From assembly GCA_030700065.1 (NCBI GenBank), contig JAUYKH010000017.1, positions 1 through 37,585 of the forward strand: a stretch of 37,585 nt of DNA, written 5' to 3'. Under the pieces are notes generated by a model. It saw only the letters and a program-made list of their open reading frames with translations, did not search any database and was not told the origin of the DNA. How positions within the stretch are numbered: position 1 is the first letter of the stretch; each line of letters opens with the position of its first letter. The DNA comes from a bacterium (GTDB lineage: Bacteria > Patescibacteriota > Doudnabacteria > UBA920 > 2-01-FULL-46-14). Shown in pieces: positions 21,537 through 29,364 of this stretch. The position numbers and the translations under genes are program-made.

Positions 21537-22355
21537 TTATGCGAAAAGTGTGTTGTATAATTTATGCCAGTCGTCCAGGCTCAAATCTTGGGCGCGGGAG
21601 AGCGGGTTGAGGCCGATCTCGGTCAGTATTTTTTTATAATCACCCGCACCCAGGCCGCTTGTGAGATTATTGTGTAGCTGTTTGCGGCGGCCGGCGAAGC
21701 CGATTTTTACGAGCTGGAAGAATTTCTTTTCATCCACCCCAAATCGCGGCTTTGGCAGAACCTTTAGTCTCACGATCGCGGAATCAACCTGGGGCTCGGG
21801 ATAAAAATTCCCTTTCCCTACGATAGAAATTATCTCGGGGTCGGAATAAAATTGCGCGCTCACTGACAAAAGCGACATCTCCCCCGGCCGCGCCGTGAGC
21901 CGTTCGGCAACTTCTTTTTGCAAAAGCAAAACCATCAGGGATGGTTGATTCTCTGCGGTAAGAAAATTTTGGATGATCTTGCCGGTAAGGTAATAAGGGA
22001 TGTTGGCGAGAAGCTTGTAGCTGGTAGCTTGCAGCTGGTAGCTTGCAGGTTGAAAAAACAGCGCGTCTTTGTGAATGAGTTTGACATTCTTGTATCTCTT
22101 CAAAATCTTCCGCAGGGCCTGGTAGATCTTCTCGTCTTTTTCCACGGCCAAAACTTTCCCGGCTTCTTCGGCCAGGCGCATTGTCAAAATCCCCAAACCC
22201 GGGCCGATTTCGAGGACAAAATCATTTTGATCGAGCTCCCCTGCTTCAACGATTTTATCAAGCACCTCTTCGGATAATAAAAAATTTTGCCCCAGAAGTT
22301 TGTTGGGCTTGATGTGAAAGCGGGACAGCAAGGATTTAAGCTGGTTTACAGTCAT
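21537..22355 (-). CDS. rsmA: 16S rRNA dimethyladenosine transferase (RsmA/KsgA)
   Basis: A 272-residue methyltransferase that dimethylates the two adjacent adenosines near the 3' end of 16S rRNA in ribosome assembly. Motifs are KLLGQNFLLSEEVLDKI, the SAM-binding EIGPGLGILTMRL, VLAVEKDEKIY, the catalytic NIPYYL, and FYPEPQVDSAIVRL near the C-terminal domain. Between KDALFF and LLANIPYYL the sequence QPASYQLQATSYK comes from 14-bp tandem repeats. ATG 22355 is chosen because the earlier in-frame start is a TTG inside the spacer repeat. It is the last gene of the uvrD operon. Confidence 0.96.
   Translation of the reverse strand: MTVNQLKSLLSRFHIKPNKLLGQNFLLSEEVLDKIVEAGELDQNDFVLEIGPGLGILTMRLAEEAGKVLAVEKDEKIYQALRKILKRYKNVKLIHKDALFFQPASYQLQATSYKLLANIPYYLTGKIIQNFLTAENQPSLMVLLLQKEVAERLTARPGEMSLLSVSAQFYSDPEIISIVGKGNFYPEPQVDSAIVRLKVLPKPRFGVDEKKFFQLVKIGFAGRRKQLHNNLTSGLGAGDYKKILTEIGLNPLSRAQDLSLDDWHKLYNTLFA
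22012..22050 (-). repeat. 14-bp tandem repeat inside rsmA
   Basis: Units are AGCTTGTAGCTGGT, AGCTTGCAGCTGGT and a partial AGCTTGCAGGT. They encode the Gln/Ser/Tyr/Ala-rich segment just before the catalytic NIPYYL loop. Confidence 0.75.
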
Positions 22356-22440
22356 AATTTTCAATTTATCAAATTTACAAACTGCTTGGAAAATTGAGAC
22401 ATTGGAAATTGATTGAAAATTGAATATTAAAAATTGGAAA
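22356..22440. repeat. AT-rich palindromic spacer repeat
   Basis: AATTTTCAATTTATC on the left faces TTGGAAATTGATTG, TTGAAAATTG on the right, around GGAAAATTGAGACATTGG. It fills the whole rsmA/wall-protein spacer. Confidence 0.7.
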
Positions 22441-23358
22441 TTATTTGAGGAGTTCCACCCTCACCCCGATCGTTCCGGCGCCCAAGGGGGCGAACTGTTT
22501 GAATGCCACTGAATCCAAATCGATGACTCTGTCGGGATGAATGGCCTGCTCCGGGCCGCGATCGTTGATCCTGACAATTATGCTTTTGCCTGACACAAGA
22601 CTGGTTACGCGCACATACTGTCCCTTGTCGTAAGAGGGGTGGGCCGCGCACATACAGACTTTGTAAGCATACCAGCTGGCGCGCCCTTCTTCCACCCTTT
22701 CGATTTCAACCCTGGTTCCGAATTTTCGGATTTCTTTGACTGGATTTGCCAGCACGTTGGTCGTCAATAACTTTCTCCTAGTCTCGACGCCATTCTTATA
22801 AGTGATCAAAAACTTTTTGGCGACTGAACCGGGCTTTCCGGGTTCAATCACCTCTTCCCTTCCGTAATACATCGCGGAATCCTGTTCAATCAAAATTTCA
22901 TAGGGAATTTCCGCTGTTTCATCCACCTCGAGATCCACAATCCGATCAATCACGATTTCGAGATTGTCCGCCAGAAAGGCGTTGAGCGGAGGGGTAACCC
23001 GATCCTGCGGTGCCAGTCCGATTTTCTGCTCATATAAAACATCGCCCACGCTGTCACTTTGCGTCGCCAGAAAAGTTTCCTCGCCTCCGTCAATAATTTT
23101 TACTGTCACCGGCCGCTTTAATACGATTCGCATCCCTTGGTTTACCGCCTCGTCCCCGGAAACGAGAGCGAAACTCGGGTTTAAATTCTGTTCAGTCAAT
23201 ATCTCGCCGACTGTTTTGGCATAGGTTGCCACCTCAAACACTAAGTTGCGGTTGGCGATTACAACGAACTTGGCAGTAGTCTGTTTCTCGGGTGCTAAAT
23301 AAAAATAAAAAGTCGGGATAATCAGAAATATTAAAATTATTGAAACTAGTTTCCGCAT
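22441..23358 (-). CDS. DUF348/G5/RlpA-like cell-wall protein
   Basis: A 305-residue exported protein. The N-terminal anchor or signal is at about 3-22. Two DUF348-type ubiquitin-like repeats follow (about 35-130; VATYAKTVGEILTEQNLN, ATQSDSVGDVLYEQKIGLAP). A G5-like segment spans about 140-205 (EIPYEILIEQDSAMYYGREE). A C-terminal double-psi beta-barrel of RlpA type spans about 215-305 (GRASWYAYKVC, then GKSIIVRINDRGP, RVIDLDSVAF). This layout is that of Rpf/YabE-like peptidoglycan-active proteins, which cut or bind glycan strands. ATG 23358 is used instead of a TTG in the spacer repeat. It lies between uvrD and rsmA on the same strand. Confidence 0.9.
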   Translation of the reverse strand: MRKLVSIILIFLIIPTFYFYLAPEKQTTAKFVVIANRNLVFEVATYAKTVGEILTEQNLNPSFALVSGDEAVNQGMRIVLKRPVTVKIIDGGEETFLATQSDSVGDVLYEQKIGLAPQDRVTPPLNAFLADNLEIVIDRIVDLEVDETAEIPYEILIEQDSAMYYGREEVIEPGKPGSVAKKFLITYKNGVETRRKLLTTNVLANPVKEIRKFGTRVEIERVEEGRASWYAYKVCMCAAHPSYDKGQYVRVTSLVSGKSIIVRINDRGPEQAIHPDRVIDLDSVAFKQFAPLGAGTIGVRVELLK

Positions 23359-23466
23359 TAAAATTTTCAATTCTCAATTTACAATTTTCATTGAATTTTC
23401 AATTTCTAATTTCCTAATGTTTGAAAATTGGGCATTGGAAATTGATTGAAAAATTAAAAATTGGAA
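23359..23466. repeat. AT-rich palindromic spacer repeat
   Basis: A T-rich left half (TTTTCAATTCTCAATTTAC) and an A-rich right half (TTGAAAAATTAAAAATTGG) surround the family core AATGTTTGAAAATTG then GGCATTGG. It extends a few bases into the 3' end of uvrD. Confidence 0.75.
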
Positions 23467-25505
23467 ATTTTGTTTAGCAGCTTCGCCGGAATCGCTTTGA
23501 TGATCCGCGAAGGCAGGGTTTTTTTCAGTTCGCCGAATGTCGAGCGCGTCCGCGCGTAGCTTAGATACAAGTACCGCTTCGCCCTTGTGATTCCCACATA
23601 AGCCAGGCGAATCTCCTCGGCAATTTCCGCGGGAGAAAGCAGACTGCGCGAGTGGGGCAACAATCCCTCCTCCAGCCCGACAAAAAATACATTGTCAAAC
23701 TCCAGTCCCTTGGCCGAATGCAGGGTCATGAGCGTCAGTTTGTTTCCCTGATCATCGGCCCGGTCCAAATCAGTCATAAGCGCCACTTCTTCCAAAAAAG
23801 CCGACAACCCCTCCACCCAGGGGCTCCGCTTGTACTTCGCCGCGACATTGAACAGCTCTTCGATGTTTTCCAACCGCGTTTGTCCCTCCTCCCCGAGTTT
23901 CGAAAGACTTTCTTTGTAGCCGGAACGCGACAAAATAAAGTGCAAGAGGTTGACCAAATTTTCCTGTTCGGGAAGATCGTCCGCGTCTATAAAGATGCGG
24001 AAAAATTCTTTTACGCCGCCCAGGGCCCGGGACGTCAGCGGCAAGTCATCCAGATTGTTGAACACCCGTTCATAATTGTATTTGTATTTCGGAAGAACTT
24101 TATTGATCTCGCGAAAGTTCACCTGTCCCACTCCGCGGGCCGGCACGTTGATAATTCTCGACAGACTTACCAGATCGCGCGGATTTTGCACCAATCGCAG
24201 ATAAGATAAAATGTCTTTGATCTCTTTCCGCTCATAAAATTTTATGCCGCCGACGATTTGATAGGGCACCCCGGCCGAAAGCAAAACTTCTTCAAACGGC
24301 CGGCTCTGCGCGTGTGTCCGGTAGAGAATGACAAAATCTTTCAGATTTTTAGGAATTTGGAATTTGGAATTGAGAATAGAGAATCGAGAATGAAGGCGGC
24401 TTCTCTGCCTCATAAACCTATCAAGAATCGGGGTATCCTCTTCATAAATAATTTCCTTTGCATCTTCCTCCATTCTATATTCTCCATTCACTATTCTTTT
24501 AATAACAAATTCCGCCTCATCGACCTCGTCCCGGGCCTCGTAAAGCCCGACCTTTTCGCCAACCCGGTTTTCGGTCCACAATTTCTTCTCGTATCGGGCG
24601 GGGTTTAGCTTGATGACCTCTGACGCAACGTCTAGTATCGGCTGGCTCGACCGGTAATTCTGTTCAAGCTTTATGATCTTAGCCTTCGGATAATCATTTT
24701 GAAAATCCAGGATGTTTTGCATATTCGCGCCGCGGAACCCGTAAATGCTCTGCGCGTCATCGCCAACCACGAACAAATTCTCGTGTCCCGCGGCGAGGCG
24801 ATTGAGCATTACGTACTGGGCGTGGTTTGTGTCCTGATACTCATCGACTAGAATGTATTTGAATCGCTCCTGGTATTTTTTCAATATCCGAGGCTTGGTC
24901 GAAAACAGCTCGCAAGTCAGCTGAAGCAGGTCGTCAAAATCAAGCGCGTTTTGTTCGCGCAAACGTTTTTGGTAAAGGTCGTACACTTTGGTCAATGAAT
25001 TTTCCAGGTATTGATCGAGACCCAAATCCGCGGGTTCAACGAGCCGGTTTTTTGCCTGGCTTATGTAGTAGGCAAAAACTTGCGGGCGAAAGTGCTCCTG
25101 CAGTCCCAGTTCCAAAATAATCTGCTGCAAAACTCGCATCTGATCATCAGTGTCATATATTACAAAATATTTATCATACCCGCGTTTCAAATTTTCAATC
25201 TCGGTCCGCAGCAGTCTCGCGCATACCGAGTGAAATGTACCCATGGTGATCGCTGATTTTTCGCCCAGCCCTTTCTCAATGAGCTTTCGAATCCGTTCTT
25301 TCATCTCGCCGGCCGCCTTATTGGTGAATGTGAGGACCAGCAAATCCTGGGGCGAAAATTTTCTCTCGCTCAAAAGATACACGACCCGGAAGGTCAAAAC
25401 CCGGGTCTTTCCGCTCCCGGCCCCGGCCAAAACCAAAACCGGCCCCAAGCCTGTGGTGACCGCCTCCTTCTGCGCTTCATTTAAACTTGAAAGTAATTGC
25501 GCCAT
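23454..25505 (-). CDS. pcrA: UvrD/PcrA-type superfamily 1 DNA helicase
   Basis: A 683-residue 3'-5' helicase for nucleotide-excision and mismatch repair and for clearing recombination proteins. Motifs in order: LNEAQKEAV, Walker A GAGSGKT (28-34), VDEYQDTN, GDDAQSIYGFRGAN, LEQNYRS, VILYRTHAQSR, LMTLHSAKGLEFDNVF and RLAYVGITRAKR. ATG 25505 (MAQLLSSLNEAQ) is the family start. A longer frame upstream has no homology and runs into the promoter. Between FVIKRIVN and DFVILYRT about 45 extra residues (about 335-387) include repeat-derived RFSILNSKFQIPK. Its last codons (ISNF) lie in a spacer repeat. Confidence 0.95.
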   Translation of the reverse strand: MAQLLSSLNEAQKEAVTTGLGPVLVLAGAGSGKTRVLTFRVVYLLSERKFSPQDLLVLTFTNKAAGEMKERIRKLIEKGLGEKSAITMGTFHSVCARLLRTEIENLKRGYDKYFVIYDTDDQMRVLQQIILELGLQEHFRPQVFAYYISQAKNRLVEPADLGLDQYLENSLTKVYDLYQKRLREQNALDFDDLLQLTCELFSTKPRILKKYQERFKYILVDEYQDTNHAQYVMLNRLAAGHENLFVVGDDAQSIYGFRGANMQNILDFQNDYPKAKIIKLEQNYRSSQPILDVASEVIKLNPARYEKKLWTENRVGEKVGLYEARDEVDEAEFVIKRIVNGEYRMEEDAKEIIYEEDTPILDRFMRQRSRLHSRFSILNSKFQIPKNLKDFVILYRTHAQSRPFEEVLLSAGVPYQIVGGIKFYERKEIKDILSYLRLVQNPRDLVSLSRIINVPARGVGQVNFREINKVLPKYKYNYERVFNNLDDLPLTSRALGGVKEFFRIFIDADDLPEQENLVNLLHFILSRSGYKESLSKLGEEGQTRLENIEELFNVAAKYKRSPWVEGLSAFLEEVALMTDLDRADDQGNKLTLMTLHSAKGLEFDNVFFVGLEEGLLPHSRSLLSPAEIAEEIRLAYVGITRAKRYLYLSYARTRSTFGELKKTLPSRIIKAIPAKLLNKISNF
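24350..24505. repeat. AT-rich repeats inserted in the uvrD/pcrA gene
   Basis: 24352-24395 (GGAATTTGGAATTTGG, then GAATAGAGAATCGAGAATG) and 24468-24497 (TCCATTCTATATTCTCCATT) are of the spacer-repeat type. They are translated in frame, one as RLHSRFSILNSKFQIPK and the other as ...NGEYRMEED. They lie in a loop before the YRTHAQ motif. Confidence 0.75.
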
Positions 25506-25536
25506 GAAGTCAAAATACACTGTTTTCACCCAAAAT

Positions 25537-25564
25537 AGAATATGTGGATGCTTAAAGTTGACAA
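25537..25564 (-). promoter_or_regulatory. Promoter of the pcrA operon
   Basis: TTGTCA (25559-25564) and TATTCT (25537-25542) with 16 bp between. It implies a leader of about 25 nt to ATG 25505, which supports the shorter start. Confidence 0.6.
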
Positions 25565-25665
25565 TTTTTTCGCTAACGCAAGCCCAGGATGAACTCAAAA
25601 ACGCCCATCAGAGCCGATCTTATCCCCTTGACCCAAAGGCCTTATTAATGGTAAATTAATCTTTG

Positions 25666-25694
25666 TTACCAATTCTGGTTTTCTACTTTATGAT
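25666..25694 (+). promoter_or_regulatory. Possible promoter of the M23 peptidase gene
   Basis: TTACCA (25666-25671) and TATGAT (25689-25694), 17 bp apart, just before ATG 25706. It is divergent from the pcrA promoter about 100 bp away. The -35 is weak. Confidence 0.35.
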
Positions 25695-25705
25695 CAGCAC
25701 TGCAA

Positions 25706-26872
25706 ATGGCTAAAATTAGCCACTTTCGCAAGCAAAAATCATTCATCTACCTTTGTTCCCACTTCGGGACCGAGTTCCTTCTCTTCCTGATCCTGGCATC
25801 CGCGGTGGCGACAAATCTCTTCTTAAGAACAAACTCGACGAGAGCCCAAACTCTCAATCGCAGTCTGTTTTTTGTTTATCTCAAAAATAATCCTGAGCGA
25901 AATCAGCCCCTGGTTGACGCGTACGAAAGCGTCAAGCAGAAACCGGAAAAAATCAATCTCGCCTCGCTGTCCGTCGGCCAGAAGGAAGTGCTCGCCGCCA
26001 CATCATCAAACATAAAGTCATTGAGCGGATTACCGGGCCCTCTTCCAACACTGGCCGGCTCGGCCCTCCTCAAACCCAATCCTTCGACCAGCGGCAGCGC
26101 TTTGCCGAAACGGGACATCGAGGTTTATGAAGTCCGCGGGGGAGACACAGTCGCCAGAATCGCGGCGGCCTATGGCGTATCGCAGGAAACGATCCTTTCA
26201 GAAAACAACCTCACCACCCAGGCTTTGATCAAACCCGGCCAGGAATTAAAAATTCTTCCCATGAGCGGTGTGAGCCACAAGATTCAAAAGGGGGAAACCC
26301 TGGGCGGCATCGCCGCCAAATATAACGTGGATCTGGAAACAATATTGGAATACAACGATATCGAAATTCCCGAACATATTCTGCCCGGCGAAGTGATTAT
26401 TATTCCAAACGGAGCAAGGGTAGTGCCGCCCAGCCCGCAGCGGCAGACGTATCTGGCCAGCCTCAGCAAAAACGATTTTCAAAAAATTGATGTTCCGGCA
26501 GGCTACGTCGGCGGCTCGGATCTCATCTGGCCGATGCCGGCCGCCCGGCGATTGAGCCAAAAATTTTGGAGCAGGCACCGCGCGCTCGATATCCCCTGCC
26601 GAGACTGCGCAGTCAACGCTTCTGCAAGCGGAATCGTGGAACTGGCCGGTTGGCAGACAGGCTATGGCTATACTATCGTCATCAATCACGGACAGGGACT
26701 TAAAACCCGCTACGCACACGCCAGCAAACTTTTGGTCGCGGCCGGTCAGTCAGTTTCACAGGGGGAACAAATCATGATTTCCGGAAGCACCGGGCGTTCA
26801 ACCGGTCCCCATCTGCACTTTGAGATAATAAAAAACGGGGTATTGGTTGACCCGCTAACGCTGGTAAGATAA
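25706..26872 (+). CDS. LysM-M23 peptidoglycan endopeptidase
   Basis: A 388-residue exported wall hydrolase. An N-terminal signal or anchor spans about 21-42 (TEFLLFLILASAVATNLFLR). A low-complexity linker follows. Two LysM domains are present (about 143-187, YEVRGGDTVARIAAAYGVSQ; about 192-234, HKIQKGETLGGIAAKYNVDL). The C-terminal M23 LytM domain has zinc ligands H291 and D295 (HRALD) and the HLHFE motif (H369, H371). The family cleaves peptide crosslinks in peptidoglycan. It is transcribed alone and convergent with the DUF11-like gene, overlapping it tail to tail by 18 bp. Confidence 0.95.
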   Translation: MAKISHFRKQKSFIYLCSHFGTEFLLFLILASAVATNLFLRTNSTRAQTLNRSLFFVYLKNNPERNQPLVDAYESVKQKPEKINLASLSVGQKEVLAATSSNIKSLSGLPGPLPTLAGSALLKPNPSTSGSALPKRDIEVYEVRGGDTVARIAAAYGVSQETILSENNLTTQALIKPGQELKILPMSGVSHKIQKGETLGGIAAKYNVDLETILEYNDIEIPEHILPGEVIIIPNGARVVPPSPQRQTYLASLSKNDFQKIDVPAGYVGGSDLIWPMPAARRLSQKFWSRHRALDIPCRDCAVNASASGIVELAGWQTGYGYTIVINHGQGLKTRYAHASKLLVAAGQSVSQGEQIMISGSTGRSTGPHLHFEIIKNGVLVDPLTLVR

Positions 26873-28579
26873 TTCCAGGTTCTCGGAGAATACCGGCTCG
26901 CCGGTGAACTCATCGCGGCCCAAAACCTGCACGTCTCTCATAAATGCCGGGTCGGATGAGGTGATGTCAAAACTCAAATTCCGCGCCTCGTGAAACGATC
27001 CGGAAAACGCGAACACCCGGCCGGCTTTCCAGCGCAATACTCCCGGCACGCCGGTGAAGGTAACGTTTCCGGCTTCCGCCGCCGGTGAAATTGAATTTCC
27101 AAAAAATTCGCTGTCCACGCGCAGCATGTAACCTGCAAGTTCCGCATCGACAATGTCATTCACAGTGTTGACGATAGAAAGCGTTACCCGGTAAGTCGTA
27201 AACTTGCCGCGTACGGGCGGATTCTCGCCCCCCACAACAATCACGTCGGCATTTATTGAAACCTGGGTCGCGACCTTGATTTCCTGTCCGTTTCCCGCGA
27301 CGGTCTCCGTCAACTCGTCCGCCGAATACTCAACTCTGGTCCGAAGGACCGGATTTTTTTGCAAGGCCTTCGCCAGTCCGTCCGTAAGGCGTAAAGTAAA
27401 TGCGAAATCTCCGCGGCTGCCAGGCTGCACTACGCCGAGCGAGGGGGAGGTAATCGGGCTCCATACAAGGGTGTTATTTTTTTGTTGCCCTTCTCCTCCC
27501 TCCACCTCCAAAAAATTAATGCCCGGGGATTCAAAAATCACCCGAATTTGGACATTATTCAGACCAAGCTCGCTGATATTCTCATACTCAACGCGATATT
27601 TGAGATTTTCGCCTACCGAAGCCTGTCCCCCCCCCATGTCCTCTTCCAGGTTATGTGTCAAACGAAGCGGGGAAGGACGCATCTGTGTAAAAGCGTAAGC
27701 TCGGCTCGCTCCGATTAAGTCACCTTGGGTATTCGCGACAAAAAGTTCGGCCTGCACAAAACTATCCTGGCCCGGGGCATCGAAATTCTTCCCCGTGATC
27801 GAGATGGTTTGCTTCTCATTGATGCCGATTGTTGCGAACCTCCATTCATTTTTCGATGATTCCAGGGGTGCAGGCACCGCGCTCACGAATTGAAACCCTT
27901 CCGGATACGCGACCTTCAAAACTAGCTGGTCGAACGGCCGGCTGGAAATATTGGCAACCTGTAAATCATAACTTATCGTCTGGCCGGAAATCGTCTGCGG
28001 CGGCGCGGTGATCGTCAAAGACAGCTCGGGGGCCTGCATGATGGTACCCCCTTGGGCTTCAACCACGAATGAGGACCGAAAATTCGCAGGCTCGTAATAA
28101 AGTTTGGCCGTAACTGTCTTGACTTCCTGAATTTCGCCGGATAGCCGGCCGACAATCACCAAATGGTGCTCGCGGCCGGGGTCAAGGTCGGCAAATCTAT
28201 ACTCTCCTACCGCGGATCCCGGAGCTGAAACTGGTTGAGAGACGGTTGAATCAATAAATTCAAATCCTTTCGGGTAAAAAACCTCAAGAACCAGTTTGGT
28301 AGCCTTAGAGTTCGAAAAATTTTCGATATCCACTTCATAAGAAATCTCCGACCCGGAGGATGATATCTCTGGAACGCTTAAATTTAGCTTGACCTCGCCC
28401 GAAAGCTCGGGGGTCAGATCAGAATGCCGAAAAAATAACAGATATGCCAAAAGTCCGGCGGTGGCGACGGCCAAAACTATAAGCGTCGCCCATATCCGCT
28501 TTTGGTGCCTCTTGAAAAAATTTACCGGCTCGGGCGGGGCGCTGCTTTCGGGAGTCTGAAATTCAATATCCTGTCGCAT
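26855..28579 (-). CDS. Surface protein with DUF11-like Ig repeats
   Basis: A 574-residue protein. A basic cytosolic N-terminus and one membrane helix at about 31-50 (IWATLIVLAVATAGLLAYLL) precede a long extracellular region. That region has four or so beta-sandwich repeats of DUF11 style: SYEVDIENFSNSKATKLVLE with FYPKGFEFIDS, then SYDLQVANISSRPFDQLVLK with AYPEGFQFVSA, then KYRVEYENISELGLNNVQIR. DUF11 repeats occur in cell-surface and adhesin-like proteins. It is the third gene of the ileS-recO unit, 15 bp after recO. Its end overlaps the convergent M23 gene. Confidence 0.8.
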   Translation of the reverse strand: MRQDIEFQTPESSAPPEPVNFFKRHQKRIWATLIVLAVATAGLLAYLLFFRHSDLTPELSGEVKLNLSVPEISSSGSEISYEVDIENFSNSKATKLVLEVFYPKGFEFIDSTVSQPVSAPGSAVGEYRFADLDPGREHHLVIVGRLSGEIQEVKTVTAKLYYEPANFRSSFVVEAQGGTIMQAPELSLTITAPPQTISGQTISYDLQVANISSRPFDQLVLKVAYPEGFQFVSAVPAPLESSKNEWRFATIGINEKQTISITGKNFDAPGQDSFVQAELFVANTQGDLIGASRAYAFTQMRPSPLRLTHNLEEDMGGGQASVGENLKYRVEYENISELGLNNVQIRVIFESPGINFLEVEGGEGQQKNNTLVWSPITSPSLGVVQPGSRGDFAFTLRLTDGLAKALQKNPVLRTRVEYSADELTETVAGNGQEIKVATQVSINADVIVVGGENPPVRGKFTTYRVTLSIVNTVNDIVDAELAGYMLRVDSEFFGNSISPAAEAGNVTFTGVPGVLRWKAGRVFAFSGSFHEARNLSFDITSSDPAFMRDVQVLGRDEFTGEPVFSENLELSYQR

Positions 28580-28594
28580 ATAGACAATCCTAAT

Positions 28595-29320
28595 CTACGA
28601 ATTTAAAGTTTGCAGAAAACGATTTGATTTGATATCCCGCTCCAGAACATATTTCAAGAATCCGTCGATGACGGTTCCGACTGCCGGAAGCAAACGCGAA
28701 ACCGCCCGCCCGGAATTAAGCAGCTTCAGCTCGCGGAGCTCTGCTTCTCCCAAAAATAAATCCGGCTGACCGTATTCGAAACAGCGCCCGCAAAAAATAC
28801 CGCCTTTTTCGGCAATGAAAAGAGCGCGGCCTAAAAAGCGGCTGGAACAGCTCCAGCATTGATCAGTCTCCAGGCGGAACCCGGAAATCCCCAGCAACTC
28901 GAGTTGAAACATGCGGACTTGCAGATTTTCCTCCGCTCCCCGCCCCAAACGTTCCAAAAAGGAAACCAAAGACTCATACGCCCTCGAATTGGTCTGCCCG
29001 TCGGGGGACAAGCGGTACAGCGTCTCAACCCCGACCAAGGCGTAAGCGAATTTTTTCAAATTCTCCCGCAAATAATTATTTATCGCCCGTGGGCGCACGG
29101 AAATTAGAACCGGGAGACCGCCACCGGCGGACCGGCGCGCCGTCTCAAATTCGATCTCGTTCAAGCTTTGCAGAGAACCGGCCAGCTTGCTTAAAATTTT
29201 ATGGGTTCCCCTGGCCATGACCCGCATCTTGCCTGCCTCGCGGGTATAGATGGTCAGAAGCTCGTCAGCCTCATTCACCGGATATTTCTTCAAAATAATT
29301 CCGGTATATTTTTGATACAT
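28595..29320 (-). CDS. recO: DNA repair protein RecO
   Basis: A 241-residue recombination mediator that helps load RecA with RecF/RecR. The N-terminal OB fold is at about 3-75 (GIILKKYPVNEADELLTIYT, KMRVMARGTHK). A helical domain follows and contains the zinc site C155-x2-C158 ... C177-x2-C180 (CWSC, CGRC), as in Deinococcus and Bacillus types. Length is normal. ATG 29320 begins 44 bp after the ileS stop. Confidence 0.95.
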   Translation of the reverse strand: MYQKYTGIILKKYPVNEADELLTIYTREAGKMRVMARGTHKILSKLAGSLQSLNEIEFETARRSAGGGLPVLISVRPRAINNYLRENLKKFAYALVGVETLYRLSPDGQTNSRAYESLVSFLERLGRGAEENLQVRMFQLELLGISGFRLETDQCWSCSSRFLGRALFIAEKGGIFCGRCFEYGQPDLFLGEAELRELKLLNSGRAVSRLLPAVGTVIDGFLKYVLERDIKSNRFLQTLNS

Positions 29321-29324
29321 AGTT

Positions 29325-29352
29325 TAGAATGTAGAATTTGGAATATAGAATC
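29325..29352. repeat. AT-rich spacer repeat between ileS and recO
   Basis: Degenerate units TAGAATGTAGAATTTGG, AATATAGAATCC. Same family style as the inserts in pcrA and ileS. Confidence 0.55.
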
Positions 29353-29364
29353 CAGGACTTTGTT

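Noticed and set aside
25506-25598. Longer N-terminus for UvrD/PcrA
   Set aside because: The extra 31 residues do not match the family and cross the predicted promoter. The family start MAQLLSSLNEAQ is at 25505.
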